DNA of 5,143 nucleotides from an uncultured Barnesiella sp. (GTDB taxonomy: Bacteria; Bacteroidota; Bacteroidia; Bacteroidales; Barnesiellaceae_A), in NCBI GenBank assembly GCA_904502265.1, contig CAJGDT010000132.1, forward strand, positions 1 through 5,143, written 5' to 3'. The notes below the pieces were generated by a model that saw only the letters and a list, made by a program, of their open reading frames with translations, ran no database searches and was not told the DNA's origin. Below are positions 1-4,892 of this stretch, piece after piece. The number at the start of each line of letters is the position of its first letter. The first letter of the stretch is position 1. The translations under genes and the position numbers were made by a program.

Positions 1-31
1 ATTGTGCCCGTATAGAGGCTATATCTAACAT
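1..31 (-). CDS. sufS: Cysteine desulfurase SufS, 5' end only (partial)
   Basis: An ATG on the minus strand (complement of 29-31) lies two bases after the sufD stop and opens a frame reading MLDIASIRAQ before the window ends. This resembles the usual SufS N-terminus in Bacteroidota (M-x-DI-x-x-IR, followed in the family by a short FPIL-like stretch). SufS is the PLP-dependent cysteine desulfurase that takes sulfur from cysteine and passes it, normally through SufE or SufU, to the SufBCD scaffold. Only ten codons are visible, so no catalytic lysine or cysteine can be checked. The call rests on the N-terminal pattern plus its place directly behind sufD, where sufS normally sits. The 2-bp gap suggests translational coupling to sufD. 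Confidence 0.72.
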   Translation of the reverse strand, partial: MLDIASIRAQ

Positions 32-33
32 CG

Positions 34-1389
34 TTATTGTTGTTTTTGGGTGCGCATGGCACATTGTTGACATTGCGATAATTCACCGCGGAAACGTTTC
101 TCAACCAATTGGCGCAAACGGTCCTTGAGTGCTTCAAGACGCACATTCTCTATCACGTCGCTCATGAAGGCAAACTGCAAGAGCATGCGAGCCTCGGCCT
201 CCGAAATACCACGTGTGCGCATGTAAAACAATGCTTGTTGGTCGAGCTGACCCACTGTAGCACCATGGCTACATTTTACATCGTCGGCATAAATTTCCAA
301 TTGGGGCTTGGTGTACATGTGGGCTGTCGATGCAGCGCAAAGGTTTTTGTTGCTTTGGTATGCCTCGGTCTTTTGAGAGCCTTCGCGTACCAATATGCGA
401 CCGGCAAATGAGCCTATGGCGTTCTCGTCGAGTACAAACTTGAATAACTCGTTGCTTGTACAATGAGCAGCACGGTGGTCGATGTGACTATATACGTCTA
501 CTTTCTTGTCGCCATCGGCAATAGCCATACCGCACAATTGAGTCTCACAACCCTCGCCGTCGAGTGCTATGTGGTAGTTGTCGCGAGTAGTGCCATTGCG
601 CAGGGTAATACCGTTTACCAATACGTTGGATGTGGCTGCTTGGTGTACAAAGGTCGATGATACACGTTGTACACAAGTAGCATTTTCCTCCAAGTTATAG
701 TAGTCAACTACCGCACCTTCTCCGGCATATATCTCGGTTACTTGGGTGATGAGTTGGTTGATACCATCGTCCTCGCTATGGTCACACACCAAGAGTTTGG
801 CTTGTGCACCCTCTTCGGCCACTACCAATATACGACGGTTGTGCATCATTGATACACCGCCGCTGATGATGTTGACAAGCTGAATGGGGCGTTCCAGTAC
901 CACGTGACGGGGGATATACAAGAAGAAGCCATCCTGTGCCAAGAGTGTGTTGAGGGCAACAATGCCATCTTTGTCCATGTCGGCCACCTTGCCATAGTAG
1001 CGGGCTACCAACTCGGGATGCGACTCGGCTATATCGCGTAGCGAACCGGCAATAACACCGTCGGGCAACTCGCGGTTGCGCTCGTTGCGGTAGAAGTTGT
1101 CGCCTACGAGAAAGTATAGCTGAGTAGAGAGGTTGGGTACATCGCAACGGAAAGCCTCATGGGGTTGTGAGGGCAATTCGATGCGAGTAATATTCAGCCC
1201 GAAATCGGGGGCAAACATTGCCTCCAAGTCGGTGTGATGATAATCTTCGTGTCGTGTAGTAGGCAATCCGTTGCGCTCTATGGCTTGCAGAGCCTCGGGA
1301 CGCAATGCGTTGAGTACCGCCGATGAGTGGCGGTCGATCACATCGTGATGCTCACGATAGAGGTCGATATATTGTTGTAGTGCTTGCAT
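34..1389 (-). CDS. sufD: Fe-S cluster assembly protein SufD
   Basis: SufD, 451 residues, is a scaffold subunit of the cytosolic SufBC2D complex that builds Fe-S clusters with sulfur from SufS. The C-terminal half has the right-handed beta-helix core typical of SufB/SufD, and the best signature is near residues 370-395: KCSHGATVG (C373, H375) followed by QLDQQALFYMRTRGIS. H375 corresponds to the SufD histidine that, in E. coli, faces a SufB cysteine at the cluster-assembly site. The alpha-helical tail (about 396-435, EAEARMLLQFAFMSDVIE) is the part that contacts SufC. The length fits the family. The ATG was chosen because it lies 9 bp after the sufC stop and gives a normal SufD N-terminus. The extreme C-terminus carries a CxxC pair (C440, C443), noted as a separate finding. 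It is co-transcribed with sufC and sufS. Confidence 0.96.
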   Translation of the reverse strand: MQALQQYIDLYREHHDVIDRHSSAVLNALRPEALQAIERNGLPTTRHEDYHHTDLEAMFAPDFGLNITRIELPSQPHEAFRCDVPNLSTQLYFLVGDNFYRNERNRELPDGVIAGSLRDIAESHPELVARYYGKVADMDKDGIVALNTLLAQDGFFLYIPRHVVLERPIQLVNIISGGVSMMHNRRILVVAEEGAQAKLLVCDHSEDDGINQLITQVTEIYAGEGAVVDYYNLEENATCVQRVSSTFVHQAATSNVLVNGITLRNGTTRDNYHIALDGEGCETQLCGMAIADGDKKVDVYSHIDHRAAHCTSNELFKFVLDENAIGSFAGRILVREGSQKTEAYQSNKNLCAASTAHMYTKPQLEIYADDVKCSHGATVGQLDQQALFYMRTRGISEAEARMLLQFAFMSDVIENVRLEALKDRLRQLVEKRFRGELSQCQQCAMRTQKQQ

Positions 1390-1398
1390 AACTCTCTA

Positions 1399-2154
1399 TT
1401 ATAATTCGCCCAACTCTTTTTTAATCCAGTCATAGCCCTTCTCTTCGAGTTCGAGAGCCAGTTCGGGACCACCCGATTTTACGATGCGACCCTTGTACAA
1501 TACGTGTACAAAGTCGGGTGCAATGTAGTCGAGCAGACGTTGGTAGTGAGTAATCACGATAGTAGCGTTGTTTTCGGTCTTTAGTTTGTTGACACCTTCG
1601 GCCACGATGCGGAGTGCGTCGATGTCAAGACCACTATCGGTCTCATCGAGAATAGAGAGGCGAGGCTCGAGCATGGCCATCTGGAATATCTCGTTGCGTT
1701 TCTTCTCACCGCCCGAGAAGCCTTCGTTGACCGAGCGACTTGCCAACTTGTTGTCCAACTCGACAATGGCGCGTTTCTCGCGCATGAGTTTCAAGAAGTC
1801 GGTAGCCGACATAGGCTCTTCGCCACGGTATTTGCGCAATTCGTTGATAGCAGCACGCATAAAGTTCACCATGCTTACACCGGGTATCTCAACCGGGTAT
1901 TGGAAGCTGAGGAACAAGCCCTCGTGCGAACGATCTTCGGGCGAAAGAGCCAAGAGGTCTTTGCCGTAGAACTCTACTTCGCCCTTTGTTACTTCATAGG
2001 CGGGGTTGCCGGTAAGAACCGCCGAGAGGGTGCTCTTGCCCGATCCGTTGGGGCCCATGATGGCGTGCACCTCGCCCGGGCGCACAGTAAGGTTGATACC
2101 TTTCAATATCTCTTTGCCATTGATGTTGGCATGTAAGTCTTTTATTTGTAACAT
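1399..2154 (-). CDS. sufC: Fe-S cluster assembly ATPase SufC
   Basis: SufC, 251 residues, is the ABC-type ATPase of the SufBC2D Fe-S assembly complex; it is cytosolic and not a transporter. All motifs are intact: Walker A GPNGSGKS (34-41, K40), Q-loop Q85 in SFQYPVEIPG, signature FSGGEKKR (146-153), Walker B ILDETD (168-173, catalytic E171), D-loop SGLD (174-177) and H-loop H203 in ITHYQR. The ETDSGLDIDAL run and the VHVLYKGRIVKSG tail are diagnostic of SufC as opposed to transport ATPases. K40, E171 and H203 fall at the same numbers as in E. coli SufC. It is the first gene of the visible operon, with sufD 9 bp behind. The ATG follows an AT-rich leader without a clear Shine-Dalgarno, as is usual in Bacteroidota. 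sufB is not found upstream. Confidence 0.97.
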   Translation of the reverse strand: MLQIKDLHANINGKEILKGINLTVRPGEVHAIMGPNGSGKSTLSAVLTGNPAYEVTKGEVEFYGKDLLALSPEDRSHEGLFLSFQYPVEIPGVSMVNFMRAAINELRKYRGEEPMSATDFLKLMREKRAIVELDNKLASRSVNEGFSGGEKKRNEIFQMAMLEPRLSILDETDSGLDIDALRIVAEGVNKLKTENNATIVITHYQRLLDYIAPDFVHVLYKGRIVKSGGPELALELEEKGYDWIKKELGEL

Positions 2155-2211
2155 ATTGTAGTTTTATTTTTTTGTTTATCAATAATTTTTATTTCTATCA
2201 CATTCCGTTGC

Positions 2212-2236
2212 ATTATACGCATGATAGGGGTATAAT
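2212..2236. promoter_or_regulatory. 25-bp dyad in the sufC leader, candidate operator or hairpin
   Basis: ATTATAC (2212-2218) and GTATAAT (2230-2236) are perfect inverted 7-bp arms around an 11-base spacer. The dyad lies about 15-40 bases inside the predicted sufC transcript and about 60 bases ahead of its start codon. That suits either a repressor operator overlapping the early transcribed region or a weak RNA hairpin. The arms are AT-rich, so an RNA stem alone would be weak, and a DNA-binding site seems more likely. The binding protein is unknown; an Rrf2/IscR-type or Fur-type regulator would be a natural guess for a suf operon, but nothing here identifies one. Confidence 0.4.
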
Positions 2237-2258
2237 CCAGGCAATATGATATATCGCA

Positions 2259-2289
2259 CAAAGATACACTTTTTCTGCTGTTTTGCATA
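2259..2289 (-). promoter_or_regulatory. Predicted sufC-sufD-sufS promoter (Bacteroidota type)
   Basis: On the minus strand TATCTTTG (complement of 2259-2266) is a perfect match to the Bacteroides -7 consensus TAnnTTTG. The -33 element is poor: 19 bases upstream lies TATG (complement of 2286-2289) where TTTG is expected. Transcription would begin near 2252, giving a leader of about 97 bases before the sufC ATG. This supports sufC as the first gene of the transcript. Confidence 0.55.
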
Positions 2290-2325
2290 GTGTAGGTGGT
2301 TAAAAAATGTATGCTTGCCACTTCC

Positions 2326-2346
2326 TTGATTATCAATATGATATCA
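2326..2346. repeat. Pair of adjacent TGAT/ATCA palindromes
   Basis: TTGAT-T-ATCAA (2326-2336) is a perfect 11-bp odd palindrome, and TGATATCA (2339-2346) is a perfect 8-bp palindrome. Their centres are about 11-12 bp apart, close to one turn of the helix. They lie upstream of the padR -33 element and beyond the sufC promoter, so a regulator bound here could act on either side. Short AT-rich palindromes also arise by chance. Confidence 0.3.
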
Positions 2347-2374
2347 AATAAATAAGCACTTTGTAGGGAAAAAG

Positions 2375-2406
2375 TTTGGAAGTGTAAATATAATGCCATA
2401 CATTTG
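2375..2406 (+). promoter_or_regulatory. Predicted padR-DUF2812 promoter (Bacteroidota type)
   Basis: TTTG (2375-2378) and TACATTTG (2399-2406) match both boxes of the Bacteroides sigma-70-type consensus, TTTG and TAnnTTTG, with a 20-base spacer inside the usual 19-21 range. Transcription would start near 2413, about 50 bases before the padR ATG. The tandem repeats begin almost exactly at that point. Confidence 0.75.
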
Positions 2407-2414
2407 TATCGACT

Positions 2415-2459
2415 GCCGATATAACGAAGGCCGTTATAACGAGTGCCGAAACAACGAGA
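2415..2459 (+). repeat. Three imperfect 15-bp tandem repeats in the padR leader
   Basis: The units are GCCGATATAACGAAG (2415-2429), GCCGTTATAACGAGT (2430-2444) and GCCGAAACAACGAGA (2445-2459), sharing the frame GCCGnnAyAACGAnn apart from one differing base. Units one and two together make an inverted repeat, TATAACG (2420-2426) and CGTTATA (2432-2438), with a 5-base spacer. The array fills nearly the whole predicted leader and ends three bases before the padR start codon. An autoregulatory operator for the PadR protein is the most natural reading, because PadR dimers bind short dyads near their own promoters. The array is stop-free in frame with padR but has no in-frame ATG, GTG or TTG, so it is probably untranslated. 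Confidence 0.7.
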
Positions 2460-2462
2460 ATT

Positions 2463-2810
2463 ATGGGAGAAAATACAGGTATTGTACTTACAGAAGCAGT
2501 GTATTACATACTGCTGTCGCTTACCAAACCCTTGCACGGTTATGGTATAATGCAAAAGATAGAGGAGATGACAGATGGTCGATTGATTATCTCGGCCGGA
2601 ACGTTGTATGGCGCTATCAATACGTTGCTTGAGCGTGGCTGGATAGTACAGCATGCTACCACTGAGGATAGCCGTCGCAAAGAGTATGTGATAACAGCCG
2701 AGGGTCGCACTGTAGTGGTAAAAGAGTTGGAACGTCTTCGCGAGTTGGTAGCTAATGGCGATGATGTCCTTTCGAAGTTTAAGTTTAATTTTAGTATTGT
2801 TGTAAAATAA
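2463..2810 (+). CDS. PadR-family transcriptional regulator
   Basis: A 115-residue protein of the short PadR class (winged helix-turn-helix plus a brief C-terminal dimerisation helix). Conserved features in order: the N-terminal helix LTEAVYYILLSL (9-20), HGYGIMQKIEE (25-35), the recognition-helix segment SAGTLYGAINTLLERGWI (44-61), and the wing RRKEYVITAEGR (71-82) with the usual RR and Y. A C-terminal helix, about 83-98 (VVVKELERLRELVAN), would pair the dimer. Such proteins are usually repressors that respond to phenolics, antibiotics or envelope stress, but the ligand cannot be read from sequence. The ATG at 2463 gives a normal PadR N-terminus. The stop lies 7 bp before the DUF2812 gene, so the two are surely one operon. 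A Bacteroides-type promoter and a repeat array lie directly upstream and suggest autoregulation. Confidence 0.95.
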   Translation: MGENTGIVLTEAVYYILLSLTKPLHGYGIMQKIEEMTDGRLIISAGTLYGAINTLLERGWIVQHATTEDSRRKEYVITAEGRTVVVKELERLRELVANGDDVLSKFKFNFSIVVK

Positions 2811-2817
2811 GCAGATT

Positions 2818-3399
2818 ATGGAGACAAAACGTTATTTCAGGTATTACACTATTGCCGACTATGAGCGTGAACAAAAGTGGCTCAATGCCATGAGCCGTAG
2901 TGGATGGAACTTCGTTCGCACCAATGGATTTATATATACCTTCGAGAAGGGTACACCGGGAGAGTACATTTATAAGATAGACCTGCCTAACGATTCGATG
3001 ACCGATGTAGAGGTTGATGCTTACTATAGGTTTATGGAGGAGTGTGGTATAGAGGTTGTCAGCAGCTTTAAGTTCTGGCGTTACCTACGCAAGAAGAGTG
3101 CCGACGGGCCATTTGATGCGGCAAACAATACCATGGGTCAGCTATTGATGGTCAATAAAGCCTATGGCGTGGCTACCAAAATGCTCTGTATCGTGATTGC
3201 GATATTTGCTATCGTCATTTTGGCATTGAATATAGCACTGTCATTTGTCACCGGCATTGCAGCCGATTTTATGTCGGGAGTCGTCTATGGTATAGCTTCG
3301 TCGGGTTTCTTGGCAATGGCCATAATCATGGTGCCTATCATACAACGCTTGCGCACGCGCATGAATGAGTTGATTGACGAGATACAGATAAAAGGCTGA
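2818..3399 (+). CDS. DUF2812 domain-containing two-helix membrane protein
   Basis: A 193-residue protein of unknown function. Residues about 4-95 match the DUF2812 pattern: RYFRYYTIADYEREQKWLN (5-23), a GW at 29-30, YTFEKGTPGEYIYKID (40-55) and the FKFWRYLRKK segment (84-93). Two hydrophobic stretches follow, about 120-146 and 152-175, joined by a very short loop; a charged tail (RLRTRMNELIDEIQIKG) ends the protein. This suggests an inner-membrane hairpin with both the domain and the tail in the cytoplasm. There is no signal peptide. DUF2812 genes are frequently found next to padR genes, as here with a 7-bp gap, and the protein is often assumed to be the regulated target or partner of the regulator. 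It is followed by a strong hairpin terminator. No enzyme motif was seen. Confidence 0.9.
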   Translation: METKRYFRYYTIADYEREQKWLNAMSRSGWNFVRTNGFIYTFEKGTPGEYIYKIDLPNDSMTDVEVDAYYRFMEECGIEVVSSFKFWRYLRKKSADGPFDAANNTMGQLLMVNKAYGVATKMLCIVIAIFAIVILALNIALSFVTGIAADFMSGVVYGIASSGFLAMAIIMVPIIQRLRTRMNELIDEIQIKG

Positions 3400-3412
3400 C
3401 AACAGTAGATAT

Positions 3413-3470
3413 ACATAATATAAGCGAGGCGACCCTAACAAAGAGTTGGGTCGCCTCGCCTGTATTATGT
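3413..3470. terminator. Strong hairpin terminator between convergent genes
   Basis: GCGAGGCGACCC (3424-3435) and GGGTCGCCTCGC (3448-3459) form a perfect 12-bp GC-rich stem. After a bulged T it continues with AAC/GTT (3437-3439 and 3445-3447) around an AAAGA loop. Beyond small mismatched bases the stem extends outward through ACATAATA (3413-3420) and TATTATGT (3463-3470). It lies between the DUF2812 stop and the beta-barrel gene stop on the other strand, so it most likely ends both transcripts. No long T run follows on either side. Confidence 0.85.
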
Positions 3471-3477
3471 TGTTCTA

Positions 3478-4104
3478 TTATCTGAAAATATATCCAACCG
3501 ATATGCCGAGTTTAAATATGTCGTTGCGTGTGGTTTGGTTTAGGAAAGATGCTTGCCGGGTGAGGTCGGGCAAATATGCAAAGTTAAGACCCACTCTCAC
3601 ATCGTTGAAGTTGTATGCCACACCCACTTCGGCTTTGAGGCCAAACATTACCTCGTTTTTGATAAACGATACATCATCAACATCGTCAAGATATTGATTC
3701 ATTGTGGTTTTTACGGGGATGTCGAGTTTTGGGCCAACACCCAAGTATGCATGGAACTTTTTGCCACCCAATTTGGCTCTGAAAGTGGTATTGAAGTGTA
3801 TGTTGTGGCGTTGCATTCGCCAATCAATTTCTTCGATAGGCAATCCTGTACCCTCTACAATATCAATTCGATCAATACCGCCGGTGGTTATATAACCCGC
3901 CTCGCTCGATAGGTAATACCAACTATTTTCCAACCAATCGACACCCAACGTGAGGCTGTTTCCAACCAGTGTATTGGTAAAATTGTGCGTAGGGGTATCG
4001 TCTTGCATTGAAGAAAACGTAGTACCAACATCGAGTTTGACAACTTGAGCTGATAAAGGAAGAGCCGCAAGGGCAATAACTGCAAGTAAAGCTATTCGTT
4101 TCAT
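3478..4104 (-). CDS. Secreted outer-membrane beta-barrel protein (porin-like, PorT/OMP_b-brl type)
   Basis: A 208-residue protein with a clear signal peptide: MKRIALLAVIALAALPLSA, then Q20, giving a probable signal peptidase I cut after A19. The mature part alternates polar and hydrophobic residues in amphipathic strands, for example LTLGVDWL (51-58), WYYLSSEAGYIT (62-73), HAYLGVGPKLDIP (118-130), GLKAEVGVAYNF (155-166), VRVGLNFAYLP (169-179) and FKLGISVGYIFR (197-208). The last strand ends in an aromatic residue and arginine at the C-terminus, as in many small barrels of Bacteroidota. This fits an 8-10 strand outer-membrane barrel. Function is unknown: it could be structural, an adhesin or a small-solute pore. 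It lies 54 bp behind the RNase HI gene on the same strand, and no TAnnTTTG box was seen in the gap, so the two may share a transcript. Its 3' end faces the shared terminator. Confidence 0.85.
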   Translation of the reverse strand: MKRIALLAVIALAALPLSAQVVKLDVGTTFSSMQDDTPTHNFTNTLVGNSLTLGVDWLENSWYYLSSEAGYITTGGIDRIDIVEGTGLPIEEIDWRMQRHNIHFNTTFRAKLGGKKFHAYLGVGPKLDIPVKTTMNQYLDDVDDVSFIKNEVMFGLKAEVGVAYNFNDVRVGLNFAYLPDLTRQASFLNQTTRNDIFKLGISVGYIFR

Positions 4105-4158
4105 GATAGTATGTGTATTTGTGATGTTTATTGTGTCGTATTGAAGGGGGGTGGGCGA

Positions 4159-4800
4159 TTATTTGCGACCAAAGTCGGCAGGGATTTCACCCCATTGCTC
4201 GGTCTCCCACTTGATGATGCGGTTGTCGTATTGATTGTTGTGTAGCCAAGCCTCGGCTCGTGCTATGAGGTCGAAGATAGGGGCGTTGACAGCATTGCGC
4301 TCCAATTTCGTTTTGCATTGTTTTTGTTTCACCCACAGCATGGCATTGCGACTATCGCTATATATGGGCATATTGTTGCCCATCTTCTTCAGCAGTGCCA
4401 ATCCATGTACAAGAGCCAAAAATTCGCCTATATTGTTGGTTCCTTGTTCCATTGGGCCTATGCGAAATACCTCCAATCCTGTAGCAACATATACACCGCG
4501 ATACTCCATCTTGCCCGGATTGCCACTACATGCTGCATCGACAGCCAGGCTGTCGCGAATGATACTTGCCGGTAGTGTAGCGGGGGTAGTGGGTTTGGTG
4601 TGGCGTTGGCTCATCTGCTTGAGTATACCTATATGTTCCGATGCATTGCCTCGAAAAGCCTCTATGGCCGCTTCTTTCGAGTCGAAGGCCTTGTATTTGG
4701 CTCCTTTATAGCCTTCGGTTTGTAGGCGACACTCCTCCCACGAGTCGTAGACTCCGGGCGAAAGGCCTTCCCAAACAACGTAGTATTTTATTTTTTTCAT
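4159..4800 (-). CDS. rnhA: Ribonuclease HI with N-terminal viroplasmin-like hybrid-binding domain
   Basis: A 213-residue RNase H that cuts the RNA strand of RNA-DNA hybrids (R-loops, Okazaki primers). The N-terminal caulimovirus-viroplasmin-like hybrid-binding domain covers about 3-50 (YYVVWEG 6-12, GVYDSWEEC 16-24, GYKGAKYKAF 30-39). A linker of about 30 residues leads to the catalytic domain from about 83. The four carboxylates are all present: D88 in AVDAACSGNPG, E126 in NIGEFLAL, D149 in YSDSRNA, and D209 in IPADFGRK. This two-domain form is common in Bacteroidota. The ATG at 4798-4800 is preferred over an in-frame TTG at 4834-4836, because the TTG falls inside the predicted -7 promoter box, and the ATG gives the usual MKKIKYYVVW N-terminus. 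A beta-barrel gene follows 54 bp downstream. Confidence 0.95.
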   Translation of the reverse strand: MKKIKYYVVWEGLSPGVYDSWEECRLQTEGYKGAKYKAFDSKEAAIEAFRGNASEHIGILKQMSQRHTKPTTPATLPASIIRDSLAVDAACSGNPGKMEYRGVYVATGLEVFRIGPMEQGTNNIGEFLALVHGLALLKKMGNNMPIYSDSRNAMLWVKQKQCKTKLERNAVNAPIFDLIARAEAWLHNNQYDNRIIKWETEQWGEIPADFGRK

Positions 4801-4833
4801 CGGGTAGATATTCTTTTGCGTAACTCGTAAGTG

Positions 4834-4841
4834 CAAAAATA
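4834..4841 (-). promoter_or_regulatory. Predicted -7 box for the RNase HI gene
   Basis: The minus strand reads TATTTTTG followed by C (complement of 4834-4841), a full match to TAnnTTTG. Transcription would start near 4827, giving a leader of about 26 bases before the ATG at 4800. No good TTTG is seen at the expected -33 distance, where the sequence runs into the aroK -7 box. Confidence 0.6.
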
Positions 4842-4862
4842 CGCTTTTTATCGGAAAGTTAT

Positions 4863-4870
4863 TACCTTTG
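4863..4870 (+). promoter_or_regulatory. Predicted -7 box for aroK
   Basis: TACCTTTG on the plus strand matches the Bacteroides -7 consensus TAnnTTTG. Transcription would start near 4877, leaving a leader of only about 16 bases before the aroK ATG. The expected -33 position (about 4839-4843) overlaps the divergent RNase HI -7 box and contains no TTTG. Confidence 0.55.
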
Positions 4871-4892
4871 CCACATATAATTGAGCAAACGT

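Larger units (their letters stand above)
2155..2462. other. Divergent intergenic region between sufC and padR
   Basis: This 308-bp AT-rich stretch separates the divergent sufC and padR genes. I see no convincing gene in it. It holds a minus-strand -7 box and leader for sufC (2155-2289), two short palindromes (2326-2346), a plus-strand promoter for padR (2375-2406) and three tandem repeats in the padR leader (2415-2459). The AT-rich run just upstream of the sufC ATG (about 2155-2200) is probably an unstructured ribosome-entry region. A 170-codon minus-strand frame crosses the region but has no family resemblance and overlaps both neighbours. Confidence 0.8.

Noticed and set aside
782..1147. 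Minus-strand 121-codon frame inside sufD
   Set aside because: It is an out-of-frame, arginine-rich shadow of an intact sufD.
1568..1969. Plus-strand 133-codon frame antisense to sufC
   Set aside because: sufC is complete with all ABC motifs on the other strand; this frame has no independent support.
2393..2632. Plus-strand frame that reads the 15-bp repeats as RYNEG/RYNEC/RNNEN pentapeptides
   Set aside because: Its ATG lies upstream of the predicted -7 box, so it would not be on the padR transcript, and most of it overlaps padR in another frame. The peptide repeat is a by-product of the DNA repeat.
2142..2654. Minus-strand open frame of 170 codons across the sufC-padR intergenic region
   Set aside because: It overlaps the sufC start, runs antisense through padR and both promoters, has an irregular cysteine- and tyrosine-rich composition and resembles no family.
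3553..3912. Plus-strand frame of 119 codons antisense to the beta-barrel gene
   Set aside because: The minus strand gives a protein with a clean signal peptide and barrel strands; the antisense frame has no recognisable domain.
4235..4711. Plus-strand frame of 158 codons antisense to the RNase HI gene
   Set aside because: The opposite strand encodes an intact RNase HI with all four catalytic carboxylates; this frame has no family features.
4801..4836. Twelve-codon N-terminal extension of RNase HI from a TTG codon
   Set aside because: The TTG is part of the predicted -7 promoter box, and the ATG at 4798-4800 gives the normal N-terminus of the hybrid-binding domain.
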